Shown in pieces: positions 24,003 to 35,540 of a stretch of 64,000 nucleotides of DNA. Under the pieces are notes generated by a model. That model was not told the origin of the DNA and made no database searches. It worked only from the letters and a program-made list of their open reading frames with translations. Origin of the DNA: Protonemura montana (lineage: Eukaryota > Arthropoda > Insecta > Plecoptera > Nemouridae); assembly GCA_947568835.1 (NCBI GenBank), contig OX387604.1, forward strand, positions 10,261,860 to 10,325,859, written 5' to 3'. The position numbers and the translations under genes were made by a program. The first letter of the stretch is position 1. Every line of letters begins with the position of its first letter.

Positions 24003-24819
24003 CAATGAGTGGTTCACTGAAAAGGATGAGGATGCAGATGATGATGAACGTAACAGAGACTGGAAGGGAGGATGAGAAGCCCGATGCCGGCGAACGTAGC
24101 GAACGTATAACGTACTCCTGTCGAAGAGCACCAAGAGGGCCACCGATTAAACGTCCCTTCCGGAGGACGTTATAAGGCGAAATACAGGATTCTTCCACAA
24201 AGCCATGTTGTCGAGAGGTTGACAAGCAAGGCGAATGAAGTTGCTGTGCTAAGATTCATTCCCCCAACCTTTCTCCTAAATTATATGGTGGTCACACATC
24301 CAGTACCTGACACCGAACGGTTTGGCGTGTTGGAAACACCAGTTCTCATGAGATCACCGAAGTTGATCAACACTGCGCTGAGTCAGGTATTGGATAGGTG
24401 ACCATCGTATACATGACCAGTTCTGTTCGGGAGAGAAGTTGGAGGGATGAAAGTTAGTACAGGAACTTCACTTGGCTTGCTTATCAACCTCTCCACAGTA
24501 TGGATTTGTGGAGGAATCCTGCTGTTCGAGTTATACCGTTCTTCGGAAGGGACGTTAAGCCGGTGGTCCCCTTGGTGCACTTCGACAGGAGTAGGCTACG
24601 TGCCGACACCGGGATTCCACTCCTCCCTTCTAGGCTAGGTTAGGTTCATCATTATCCACTCATTCACCGACGCCATTAGACCAGTGCCGTAGAGCCCGTT
24701 GTCAAAACAGTGCGTCGTTAAACACCACAAATCAATCAATACCTGACAAATCACAGTGTTGCTTAACTTCGGTGATCTCAAGAGAACCGGTGTTTTCAAA
24801 TCACCAAACCGTTCGGTCT
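24003..24819 (-). mobile_element. Older SINE copy interrupted by a second SINE
   Basis: A minus-strand copy of the family. The body lies at 24003-24311 and the first 79 bp of the 5S-like head at 24741-24819. The two parts join cleanly in the family consensus if 24312-24740 plus one target duplication is removed. The 3' tail (AATCAATC side) is missing at the left end. Confidence 0.85.
24312..24740 (+). mobile_element. Full-length 5S-rRNA-derived SINE (reference copy)
   Basis: A 429-bp element. Its first 100 or so bases resemble 5S rRNA: CCAGTTCTCATGAGATCACC, then GAAGTTGATCAAC (box A region) and TATTGGATAGGTGACC (intermediate element and box C region). This is the internal type 1 Pol III promoter layout. 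A unique body follows (GTTAAGCCGGTGGTCCCC), then a CATC-rich part, the conserved CATTAGACCAGTGCC, and CGTCGTTAAAC with an AATCAATCAAT tail. It is flanked by the 7-bp duplication ACCTGAC (24305-24311 and 24741-24747), which lies inside the older SINE. No open frame, as expected for a SINE. It is inferred to be mobilised by a LINE sharing the tail; no such LINE is in the window. Confidence 0.92.
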
Positions 24820-27324
24820 GCAAAGAATGCGTATTGAATGGTAAGCGATACATTTTTTTTTAATAGTGTTTGATATACAGTTGTAAGCAGATTTTCAAAT
24901 AGCATCTATAAAAAATAGGCGCGAGCTTTTTTCGACCCCTACTTCGTCAATTTTTGTCACGAACGGACATTGGTGGCACAAGTGGTAATGACAGCCACGT
25001 GTGCAAAACAAATATGGGAAGAAATATGGGGAAACAAGGCAGGTTGACGATTGAGTGAAAATCAGTTCATACCGGCTCACAACTCACGAACAACTATTGT
25101 TTGTCATTAAGTGTACGCACGATAATATTGCACAGAATGTCTTCGCGGTTCCCGATAAATAAGAGGGGCGCTGAAAAAATCTCGTTAATTTATGCAAATT
25201 GAAAATCTACTTGCACATTTATACCTAGAATTACAACTTTATGCGAAAATCGATATATTACCATTTAGCACTATCAGAACTTTGATTCGCGGGCCCACAC
25301 CCCAACTTTTATGGACCAATTTCATTTTTATATAGCTTTATGAAGAAAAAAATAACTCGTACGCCAGGGCAGTTCGTAGTAGGAACGAAGTGAAAGAGAT
25401 CAACTGTTTGAGTTTTGACATGCTTGAAGAAAGTAAATAGGTCGGTCTGATCCGGTATTAACAATGAAGGGGGAGGGGGTAGAATACACCTAACTCAAAA
25501 TTGCCTAGATCGATCAAATGCATGCTCAATGGTTATTAGGTTAGTCCACAGTGTGATGTTGTCATCGCGGTCGTCAACGAAGTACCATACCCAGCGCCTG
25601 ATCCATTGTACGAACCATCGGCCAAAAACACATGGTCACATGTGTTTTTTGTATTTTTGTGACAAAAAAAAACAATTTTTGTACAATTTTAATTGTAATG
25701 TATAATGGGCCATAAGTGAAGCATATTCAAGTTTAAAGAGATTGTAAACACACTACCTCATTCTACCGAGGTAATTTCGTTATCACAACAGGCAGATACT
25801 CGCATTTATAACAAATCTTGACTAGAAGACGGAGACTTTTAGACCGGGGTCTAAATCAAATCTAATCAACAAGCATTGATTAAATGAGATCATTATAAAT
25901 TGAGAAGTATTTCCGAAAACAGCTAACTGAAATTCGGCCAACAAACCAACCTCAGCATTTCACATGTTTTGGGATATAAAATTATTTTTTTAGCTAGATC
26001 CTAGACCGTGTATTGAGGGGTTTCCGTGAAAAAAAAAAAACAATGCAGAGGGTGGCAAATGAGTTGCCTTTGGAGTCAAAACACAGAAAAGTTGTTGACT
26101 ATGTTGTGTACAAAATTGGGTTTCCTATCTCTAATAGTGACAGCTAACGATCTCCAGAATTCTGAAACTGTTTTAATAAAAAAATTAAAAAAATTGGTTA
26201 AACAGCATTTATCTCAGTGGGACGATTTTGGAGAATTCCTATTCTGCAAATGTTGTCAACTCTTAGATTTGATCAAAAAACAGTATACTTTAGTGTTGAC
26301 TCTTATATATAGCGTTTGTCTACAAATTTCCCAACTTTCAGATTTGTTCTGGGCTTTTAACGCAAACTCGTCTCATCTTATCATACACATTACCGTGCAT
26401 AAAAAAAACAGCAATAAAAATGAAGTAGATACTTGGAACGACCTGCAAACCTTAAAAAAAACATCTTAATTTTAAGGTGGAAATAAAAATAAATTTAACG
26501 ATTAGGAGATACGAACGCAACGAGGATAGGTTTTCCTTTCTAGGCAGTACAATCTAAAACTGTGTTTATATTTAGAGTTTTAATCAAAGTTTTATTAACA
26601 AGTTTGATTTCCAAATAGAATGAAAAAACCTTGGCCTAAAAATGTTGAGGAGCTCAAATTGAGATGGAGATCTCACTCAGTGTGGCTATGGAATGCATTG
26701 TCTAATAAAATTGCCACCACAAAGTTGTACACGGTCACAAATTAAGTGACCGAGTACACCACAAATGGAAATCATCGGAATAACATATTTGTCTCATGTT
26801 ACTACTTTCTTGCCATAAATAAAATATGAAATAACGCGTAAAATTGAACTAATTAAACATTGCCTGCAGAATAGTCTTGCAAATGGTGCCAGATAAGCCC
26901 ACAAACTAGTAATTAAGCATCCAATTTCTATGTCTGGCAACAACTTAGAATTGTGACAACTCTCCAAGGTTGCATACCAATGTACGTTTGCTAGCCCCCT
27001 GATGGATAAGTTGAAGAAAAAAACGATACAAATTAGCGATACACAAGAACATCATTTGAATCTGCACTCTGTGCACCCATAGGCCATGAACATTGCTTAA
27101 TTGCCACACCAATTTTTCGACCTGTTAATAAAAATGCACACATTCAGAACTGTAGAGTTGATACGTTGGCTCTGTGGAGGACTTTTTATAGGCTTATTTT
27201 AATCATGCATCCTTCAAAAGCTTAGAGATAGGTAAATAAAGCTATACTTGTCCTTTTTCCACAGGATTTTATTTGTTTTAAATTTTAAACAACTACATTT
27301 TGGGTATTGGGTATCATAGGTATT
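24820..27324. other. Intergenic, no gene recognised
   Basis: AT-rich. A 147-codon plus-strand open frame (26026-26469) starts right after a poly-A run. Its product is Lys-rich and low in complexity and matches no family I know. I do not call it a gene. Confidence 0.45.
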
Positions 27325-27800
27325 AGGTGCGTAAGTTACTGCTACAAATGCAAAATCACCGGTAACATTTTTTTTTTCAGAAATAGAATGTTTCATTTTC
27401 GTACAAAGCAAAAGAAATGCTGATGAAACCAAAAAAATGAAAAAAATTACAACTGGGCTTTTTAACGGTAAGTAACAACTAAGGTGTTAAAGTTACTGCT
27501 ACAAATGCAAAATCACCGGTAACACACTTTTTTTTCGGAAATAGAAAGTTTCATTTTCGTACAAGGCAAAAATATGCTGATGAAACCAAAAAAAATAAAA
27601 AAAAGTACAACTGGGTTTTAAAATGGTAAGTAACAACTAAGGTGTTTAAGTTACTGCTACAAATACAAAATCACCGGTAACATTTTTCTTTCGGAAATAG
27701 AATGTTTCATTTTCATACAAGGCAAAAGAAATGCAGATGAAACCAAAAAAATTAAAAAATATATAAACAACTGGGTTTTTGAATGGTAAGTAACAACTAA
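27325..27800. repeat. Tandem repeat, three units of about 158 bp
   Basis: Units start near 27325, 27482 and 27640. Each contains AGTTACTGCTACAAATGC, CAAAATCACCGGTAAC, a T-run, GAAATAGAATGTTTCATTTT, an A-run, and ends GGTAAGTAACAACTAA. Units differ by scattered substitutions and by homopolymer length. It is a local satellite-like duplication downstream of STIP1. Confidence 0.9.
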
Positions 27801-28791
27801 TTTTCCATGTTTTTCACAACTTAGCCTGTTACTTTATCAAGAGTGAATGTACTTTAAATTCAAAAATTCAGTTGTAGTAGTTTTTTTCAAAACTAGTTCC
27901 AAGGTTAGATAATGTTTATAAGACTTATAAATGTCTCAAGTCATAATAAACCAAAATATTCTTTTTTTCCAATTCTAGCAATAAATATTAAAAAGTGTAG
28001 ACTGTACATGGTAACAGTGTTCAAATGTCTTTCTTGGGAGAGATCCTGTCAAAGTACCGCATAAAAAGTCGGCCACCAGGAACGGGTCCGAGCCGGTAAC
28101 GATCAAATGCTGAAGCAGGTCTTGCCATTGGTCTTAGTGGACTATTGCTGCCAACCAGACGCTTGGACGTTGGTTTGGATTTGGATTCAAACAATGTTGA
28201 TTTTCTCAGATTTAAGCAGTTGTTAAAAAAAAATATAATCCTTCTGGTAATATTACCACTTCACATCTCTAGTATTCTAATCAATATTGAATAACTGAAA
28301 AAATGACATACTGACTCAAAGAAAGTTGAGGACATGCATTCAAAGAACTTTAAATAAGTATTCAGGAAGGCTGCAAGGCATTGAAATATTCTGCAGCCAA
28401 AATCATCCCCTCATTTTCTAACTGTTTTGACTCATAAAAATACAGTAGGTACAAAAGTAACAGATACACAATCAACCGTAAAGAGAATTAATAAAAAAAA
28501 CCCTGGCCAATTATTAGATATTATTTTGAATAATTACCCCCAATATAAAATCAAGAACAATGTAATTTACGAGATGAAAACGTGGTTCTGTATTAGTTGC
28601 ATCCCGGTGCAAGGAAAACAGGGGCTATACTCATATCCAATTGGAAGCACTGCAATTCAAACAATTATGCAGGGGATACATAATCAAAAACAAATGATAG
28701 AGTATCATACAAGGAATGCCTAGTGTGTGATACTGTTAAGCCACTATATGAAGTAAAAAACTTAAATTTAGTGATACCTATAGCAATTGGC
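27801..28791. other. Intergenic, one unassigned short open frame
   Basis: A plus-strand open frame of 98 codons at 28427-28723 has a less biased composition than most random frames here (for example CIPVQGKQGLYSYPIGS). I cannot place it in a family. It may be a fragment of a mobile element or chance. Confidence 0.35.
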
Positions 28792-29131
28792 AGTTAATCG
28801 AGTTTTAACAAATAGTTGCAAGTCCCAATTCAAGTAGTTTTTGAATCTTGACAACCTCCCGAGTTTCTTAAATGGCTGAAAGAAAAATTTTAGGTAAATA
28901 CCTACAATATCAAAGGAATACCAGACAAAACGTGTCCAGCTGACTTTCACTGCCTGTGATTGGTTGATTCCAAATTTTAAAACGCATCATTTAAAATTAG
29001 CCTAATTTTGGATTCCATGCGTAACAGAGGGATTGATGAAGAATGGGAGTAGCAACAATCTAGAGTTCTTTCAAATTCCTGCGTTAACAATGTGACATGT
29101 CTGAAAGACGTTTTGGATGCTCACCTCTGCC
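28792..29131 (-). repeat. Downstream copy of a STIP1 terminal-exon duplication
   Basis: This block is a diverged tandem copy of 29152-29640, which holds the functional last STIP1 exon. Shared landmarks in order are GAGTTTTAAC, TTCAAGTAGTTT, AAATGGCTGAAAGAAAAAT, AAGGAATACCAG, and (at the far end) GTTAACAATGT and TTTTGGATGC. The left unit is shorter because of internal deletions. Confidence 0.85.
28805..28875 (-). pseudogene. Decayed duplicate of the last STIP1 exon
   Basis: This is the 71-nt counterpart of the 73-nt functional exon at 29162-29234. The splice acceptor (TTTCAG) and the terminal TAA position are kept, but a net 2-nt deletion shifts frame. If spliced in, the protein would read about 14 residues of unrelated sequence and stop, losing most of the DP2 end. 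It is most likely dead. Use as an alternative 3' exon cannot be excluded from sequence. Confidence 0.8.
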
Positions 29132-29161
29132 GTTTTTGTGTTTCTGATTTGTAATTGAGTT

Positions 29162-32100
29162 TTAACGGATAGCTATAAGACCTGATTCAAGTAGTTTCTG
29201 GATCTTGGCAGCAACTTCAGGGTTTTTTAAATGGCTGAAAGAAAAATAAAATGTACATAAATACATGACAGGCCAACATAGAATAGCCAAGGAATACCAG
29301 CCACTGACTGAGCACAGTGTGTGTTTTAAGCAAAAGGTATAGAGGGTAATTTTTTTTCCCAAAAATATATTTGCGGTGAGGTTTTGGTGACATGTGACAA
29401 CAAAGATTATGTTTTCCTTTTACAAGTCACTCATCCAAAAGAAGTTTTGAAGTCCCATTTGAACTTTTGCAAATAAAACCCCTCTCCCCAAAATTACAAA
29501 TTTGAAAAACTACATTTTTCTTTCCCCGTGCAACAGCAAGATTGATGTAGAATGAGAGTAACTTATCTCTAGATATTTAAAATTCCTGGGTTAACAATGT
29601 ACCAGTTCGCAAAGGCATTTTGGATGCCCAGCCCCACTGAAGTGTCTTTTTTACGATAAAAGGAAAAAAAAACAGCCTACAATTGCCTAACCGCATCAAA
29701 ACCCTGACCATGGACTGTAAACCAATACATCTATCATGCCACTAGTAAGTAACTAACACCCACAAAACTATGGAAACATATTCAGAATAATGACTTGGCA
29801 AAATATGAAAAGCCACACGACAAAAAAAACAAAAAAACCGGGTGAACAAAGATAGATATCAATACCAATGGGATGCAAATACTCACTCTTGCAAAGCCCG
29901 TGGATCGCTCTGCATTTGTTCCAGAATAAGTCTCATAGCTGGATCTCGCATTATGGCCTGAATTTCAGGATCAGCCATAGCACGTTTCCTTACTTCTTCA
30001 GGATTGGAATTCATATTCATGGTACATGACTTGTAGCCATCGCCTGCCTCCTAAAAGGTAATAAAACAAACCAAATATGAGTCAATGCTAATTTACAGAT
30101 GTGCTTGATAAGCTGATAGGCATTGTGATCAAAACACATCTCAAATTTTGAAAAATTGCGATTGTTGCCAAAACAGAGGTTTCCTTACAGCATTTAAGGG
30201 ATCAAGCTCCAAAGCCTTTTGGTAAGCAGTCAAGGCTCGCCCATGCTGCTGCATGCCCTGAAGGATCTTCCCTTTGCGAATCCACCCCTTGATAAACTTT
30301 GGGTCCAGTTCCAGGCATTTATCACAATCTTTCAAACCAAGATCAAATGCAACCAGCTTGGTGTAACAAGCTGCACGATTGCTGTAGTATTTAGGATCTT
30401 CAGGATTTCGTTTGATTGCTTCAGTATAATGCTTCATAGCATCTGCATACTTTCCTGCAATTGAAGTACAGGCAATTAATATACTGGCACCCAGAATAAA
30501 TAAAATAAAAAACAAGTTAACAAAATATTGGTACCTTTCTTGAAAAAATCATTGCCCATTTCCTTCTCTTCTTCGGCTTTTACTGGGTCAATGTATCGCC
30601 TATTCTCCTCCTCTTTGATTTGCTTCTCTACGTCTGATAGCAATGCTTTGATCTCTGGTGTTCTGTGTTCCGACATAGATTTTTCATATGCCACTTTAGC
30701 AGACTGGAGCTCACCTATTTTTTTGTACGCATTCCCACTACGCATGAAAGCTTTTGCAATCAGCTTGTAGTCAGCACGATTTTCTCTGCCAATTTCAACT
30801 GCTTTGTTACACTGCTCAATGCACTCAGCATAATTTTTTTGCTCAAAATACACAGCAGCTATATTGTTGAGGTAAGTAATGTTCCCACTGTCTAGTTCAA
30901 TTGCTTTCGTGTAGAATAACAGAGCCTTTTCAAAGTCTTTCTTCTTGTAAGCCTCGTTTCCAGCTTCTTTCTCCTTTCTTGCCTGGGGAATAATTCAGCA
31001 AAATTTGTAAACAAAAAACAAACAAAATGCATGGAATTATACAAGGAAATAAAAACTTTTAAGTACCTATGTCTACTATCTTTTCACCATACCTTTATTT
31101 GATCTGGAGTAAGATCTTCGTCCACCTTTTCTACCTTTTGCTGTGGCTTAGCAGGAGGTGGCTTGGCACGGCTAGTGAATACTGGCTCTGCCTTCGAGTC
31201 GAGAGGGGGGGATGTGTCCATTGCATCCTCATCCATTGCACTCAAATTTAGGCCCAACAACACGCTAAGCGTGGTTAGAACTCGATTATCCGACAGATGA
31301 CTCCTAAAAGAAAACATACCACTTATATGATGCAAAAGAAACTCACCCTGCAAAGGCACTGCCAGACATTAAAAATTGCACTTTAATTGCTTGATAACGT
31401 ATGATATTAAACCTTACCCCATTGCATTAGGATTAGCTTGCAACTCTCCAATTAGTTTTAAGTAGTCAGGATCATTAAGAAGAGCAGCTGTTCGAGGGTC
31501 GGCTCGTAGCTTTATAAAAAGATCAGGGGACTTGAAAGGATTTCCCATTCCACTTTTAGCAAAGTTTTGAGATTTAACTCCCTCAAGCCCTTCCCTTAAT
31601 GAAGCATTTTCTGGCTCTATGCGGAGGCCTTCTTCATAGCAGCTGATTGCTTCGTCGGTACGATCCAAAAACGCCAACGCACTTCCTTTTCGAGAATAAC
31701 CTTTGGCCCAGTCTGGCTTTATTTTCACAGTTCTTTCAGCATCTTCCAAGGCATTCACATACTTTCCTGCCTTGGCGTAGGCAGCAGAGCGATTGCTATA
31801 TAGAACGTGGTTTTGATCGTCCAATTCTATGGCTGCAGTATACAACTCGATGGCTTCACCAAATTTGCCGTTTTGGAGAGCCAAATTCCCTTTATCTTTA
31901 AAAACATTGACCTTAAAAAACCAGAAAGTTGTTAGCATTAAACATATCAAAACTGCCACAATTGATAATATTCCATCACCAAAACACATGATGAGCATGC
32001 ACAACCTGTACACATCCTATGACACTCCGGGAAAACCTTGAAAGTTAGTAAATCGGTCAAAAGCAGAAAGTGCTTCCACGAAAAAAAATTGATCGAAATT

Positions 32101-32317
32101 TTGTATATTACGTTACCAACAATTAATGTAACAATACAGGGACATTTAGTATTGTCACACTAAAGTAGTGTCTGCTGAATAGGAAGCATGTTCGGTTTCC
32201 AATTTCGTAACCAATAAAATTACATGGTTTAAAATTATTTTCTCGGGGGTTTCTAATCACTTTAAGCTCAAAAACATTTTTGATGTGTTTTCCCGTAATT
32301 ACCTGTGAATTAGACAT
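29162..32317 (-). CDS. STIP1: Stress-induced phosphoprotein 1 (Hop/Sti1), Hsp70-Hsp90 co-chaperone
   Basis: STIP1 passes client proteins from Hsp70 to Hsp90 in the cytosol. Exons on the minus strand: 32317-32303 (MSNSQ only), 31911-31418, 31303-31093, 30982-30535, 30454-30189, 30050-29887, 29234-29162. They total 1671 nt in frame, 556 aa (human 543). Order: TPR1 (about 6-115), DP1 (about 128-190), an acidic/Pro linker, TPR2A (about 241-355), TPR2B (about 385-490), and DP2 ending ESGLIAIR. The carboxylate-clamp residues that grip EEVD tails are all present: in TPR1 Lys10, Asn14, Asn45, Lys75 and Arg79; in TPR2A Lys245, Asn249, Asn280, Lys317 and Arg321. TPR2B also keeps the pattern ([22 protein letters not shown]). 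It probably works in both chaperone systems. A heat-shock element lies at 32582-32598. The last exon lies in a tandem duplication. Identification is near certain. Confidence 0.97.
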
Positions 32318-32556
32318 GATTTTGATAACGTAATAGGCACCGAAACGTTTGAAAAAACTACGTTCCCTTTGCAGCCTCAGTTCTCTGCGCTCTTCACTAA
32401 CTTGCAGTATTTTCTGTCAAAGAAACAACACTACAAATGGCCGAAACACAGCCATCTAGAAACATAAACCCTAAAATGGTCACCCAAAAAGCAGGGCTGA
32501 TAAGAACCAAGAGACAGTGTGTCGGCCATTTTCCCTAGTGGTTCTAGGTTTGAAAG

Positions 32557-32566
32557 TACTATATTG
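32557..32566 (-). promoter_or_regulatory. Possible STIP1 TATA-like box
   Basis: On the minus strand, CAATATAG lies about 16 bp downstream of the heat-shock element and about 240 bp upstream of the STIP1 ATG. The spacing suits a heat-inducible core promoter, but the match to TATAWA is weak and the start site is unknown. Confidence 0.3.
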
Positions 32567-32581
32567 CATGGAAGTTTTCTG

Positions 32582-32598
32582 TTCTAGAAACTTCTGGA
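32582..32598 (-). promoter_or_regulatory. Heat-shock element upstream of STIP1
   Basis: The plus-strand sequence TTCTAGAAACTTCTGGA is a run of alternating nTTCn/nGAAn units at exact 5-bp spacing (three complete units and a partial fourth). HSF binds such arrays. It lies 265 bp upstream of the STIP1 start codon; STIP1/Sti1 is a known heat-induced gene in other eukaryotes. Confidence 0.75.
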
Positions 32599-32689
32599 CG
32601 CCGCACAGAGTTGCCAACGCAACGGGGAACTGCGGAATTTGAATTACAGAGTGGTTGTTATCGCGTGCTGCAGCTACGAGTCAATATCA

Positions 32690-32967
32690 GTTTATTCATT
32701 GATTGATTGATTGATTACTTTGTGGTGCTCACGACTCATTGCTTAGGCAACGGGCCCTGTTGCTCTGGCCACTGTGGAGTGGTTGATGATCAAGGAGCTT
32801 GAAATAAGAATCCTATGAAATCTCCTTGGTGACGATAAACATAAACCTTACATAGAAGGGGGGAAACCCGGCGCGGCACGTAGCCTACCCTTGTCGAAGA
32901 ACGCCGAAAACCCAACTCAAACAATGGGATTCCTCCACACATCCCTGATGTCAATGGGTTGATCAGC
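32690..32967 (-). mobile_element. SINE, diverged, upstream of the STIP1 promoter
   Basis: A minus-strand copy. The tail ATTGATTGATTGATT comes first (left), then weakly matching sequence, and a clearer stretch (GGGAAACCCGG, GGCACGTAGCCTACCC, GATTCCTCCACA) from the family body. The 5S head is missing. It ends about 95 bp from the heat-shock element. Confidence 0.75.
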
Positions 32968-34740
32968 ATGTTTTCAAATGCCCATAGGAATTTTTTCTTT
33001 TTGATAAACCTATGGGCTTTGGGGATATTTTTTTTTCAATTAAATTCAAAGAAATTATAATTTTTTTGTATGGATTATAACAACTGCATTTCTTTACCTA
33101 TGCTTCCTTCAGACGCATCGGCAAACTAATCACTCAACAGCGCAGATTCAAATCTGCAGATTTGAAAGCCAGGGCCCCAAACCTGATACCAGAGATCGAA
33201 ATGCGTCTATTTGTATATTTGTATATATTTGTATATATTTGTTTAATAGCTACTGACAATTTCATTGTAGTTGTATGGGCCTAATTCTAAAGATTTTTAA
33301 ATGAAGGTAAAATGGTAATATTGTACCGTTTATAACATTATACATTATAACATTGTGCAAATTGTGGTTTGAACATCTTTTGCAAGTTTCTTAGGCAGTT
33401 TTTAACAACGACCAGGATATAATAAATTAGTATTAATTTCTACAAAAGTAGATTTGAATGTTGTTTAGGAGTGAAAGATAGAAAAGACAACTGACAATTA
33501 TTTTCCATCAACATACAATTCTGTGAAGAGTTTTTATAGTTATATAATTATATAATTATTAAATGATAGTTCTATCTATTTTCGAGTATGCCGTGTTTAC
33601 TATGAAAGAATGCAATAAAATCGAGTGTTTTCTCTATTCCACAGTTAATTTAAATAAATCTGTAGAAGGTATAAAGATCCCCGCATAGCTGGGAACCCTG
33701 TCAAGATGCATCAGTTTAAAATGTGAAAAACTGCAAGAATACCGTTTGCACTATTCAAGGCATTTCTGGGAATTTGACTTTCTACCTGCGACTCGATTAT
33801 TTTCTCATTGCTAATTCATTCACCAAATAAAACGAGGAATCAAATCAAGTAAATAAGAACTCGATCGGACTACTCTTTATTGGTTAGTAAGTAAAAAATA
33901 CCACAAGGAACCAAAGTGTCAGCGATGTTTTTTCACGAATTGTCTGTATTTTTGACGATTCAAGTGCTCAACGTATTTGTGAATAATATCCCAATTCTCC
34001 AACACTAGGGGATCTTAGAATGATGATCAAACTATACAATTTAGATTAAGAGCAAACATCTCACCTAATCGTAGCCTGCAGTCTAAACAGCTGCAAAGAA
34101 GTGTGTATCTCTGATAATTAGTGATTGACAAAGAACATTAGTTTGTGCAAAATGTCCAACTGTTCTGCCTAGGGAATATTTTTTCTTCAAATGCTCCCAT
34201 GTATTGACTCTAAACCTTCAATCAAGCCAATCGGGTCAAAAGTTGACTGAATGAAGAGTAGATTGTAATAAAGTAATTTTCCTCACCAAAATAACCAGAA
34301 TCAGCACAAATCACTCACAACACCCATGGAAACTGTGAGCACAGCCAGACATTCAGTCTTGTCTGATATTCAAAATTACAAGAACACATCAAAGTTACCT
34401 GACAGCATTTCTTTATTGGTATTGCAATTTAAGCAGAATTACATTCTTATAAAAAAATGTGTGACATATCAAAATATTATTGCAGAAATTACAGCATGAA
34501 AGTGACACATCAATTTTTTTCCAAGTTCAGATTTTGGTAGGGTAAAATCAAAAGTGTTTATAGGTATAGTCAGAGTGCCAGCATTAATGTTAAGCTTTCT
34601 GCTGAGTAAATGAGCTGGTAACACTTGGTAAAAGAAGTAGCCACACGATGGCACTTGCAGCTGCCCTTTTTAACACACCTCTCCAATTAAATAATTATAA
34701 CTCAAAATATCGACATGTGTTTATCAATCGTAATAGCAAC

Positions 34741-34799
34741 GGTAATAGAGATTAATTGAGTGTAAACAAGTCTCAAATGCAAGTAATCTGCGAGAAAAA
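34741..34799 (+). repeat. Short dispersed repeat, copy 2
   Basis: AGATTAATTGAGTGTAAAC followed by AAGTAATCTGCGAGAAA matches 13255-13316 in the same orientation. Confidence 0.55.
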
Positions 34800-34830
34800 G
34801 AAAATTAAATTGATACCGAAAGGTGTCAAT

Positions 34831-34881
34831 AAATCTAGTAGCCATCTAGTGGCACCTTCTAGTGGTCCATCTAGTAGCACC
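34831..34881. repeat. Short degenerate tandem repeat
   Basis: Four imperfect copies of CCATCTAGTRGCACC (for example CATCTAGTGGCACC, CATCTAGTAGCACC) lie in 51 bp. Confidence 0.6.
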
Positions 34882-35534
34882 TTTCATTTTAGTATGTTGA
34901 TGACCATTTCTTGCAAAAACTGTTTTAAATTGGCATTATGGTAGTATGGTCAAAGTGAAACCACAATAATTCAAATTTGTTTTTCTTCATTATAAATGTA
35001 GGAACTGATCATTTAAATTCACAGACGGAGCATATCGCTCTTTACACAAAATTCAGAGCATAAATGGCAAAGAAAACACCCAAATATTCAGAGGAAAATC
35101 TCCTAAATGTTTTAAAGACAAAGAAGGGCTGGTGCTGCGAAGAAGCTTAAAATAATTTCTAATTGGGAGGTGTTTTTATTCTTTTAGTAAATACTTTAAT
35201 TTGTTATATTGAAGAAACCATGACTGTTTGATTCAGGGGTCGGAATTTGTATGCATATAGATTCTGATTCCATTTCCTATATTGATTTGCAAAAAACAAG
35301 AATTCCCATTCAAATTTATAAAAAAAAAAAATCCGTTCCTGGTCTCAAAGATTTCCAACTCCAAATCCAATTGTTTTCGAAATAATGACTTCAATACCAA
35401 TTCCGAGTTACAAAAAATAGGTAACAAAAAAAAAAAATTTTCAATACGGAAGAAATGAAAATTCATATTTACCAATGAATAGATAACAAGTAGAAAAAAG
35501 GAAATCTGTATGGTTTCCATTTCCACAAAAAATA

Positions 35535-35540
35535 TTTATT
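35535..35540 (-). other. Candidate KIFBP polyadenylation signal
   Basis: TTTATT on the plus strand reads AATAAA on the minus strand, 67 bp past the KIFBP stop. An ATTAAA also overlaps the bases just after the stop codon. Use is inferred from position only. Confidence 0.35.

Noticed and set aside
24600-24660. TTAGG-like units in the SINE body as telomeric sequence
   Set aside because: Only about two units (GGTTAGGTT) inside a conserved SINE body, not a telomeric array.
22634-24819. SINE cluster read as a 5S rRNA gene array
   Set aside because: Only partial, diverged 5S-like heads joined to a SINE body are present; there is no complete 5S gene.
26026-26469. 147-codon open frame on the plus strand
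   Set aside because: It begins at a poly-A run, the product is Lys-rich and low in complexity, there is no splice context and no family resemblance. Probably chance.
28427-28723. 98-codon open frame that looks somewhat protein-like
   Set aside because: No family recognised, no neighbouring exon, and only one weak reason to keep it. Mentioned in the region note but not called.
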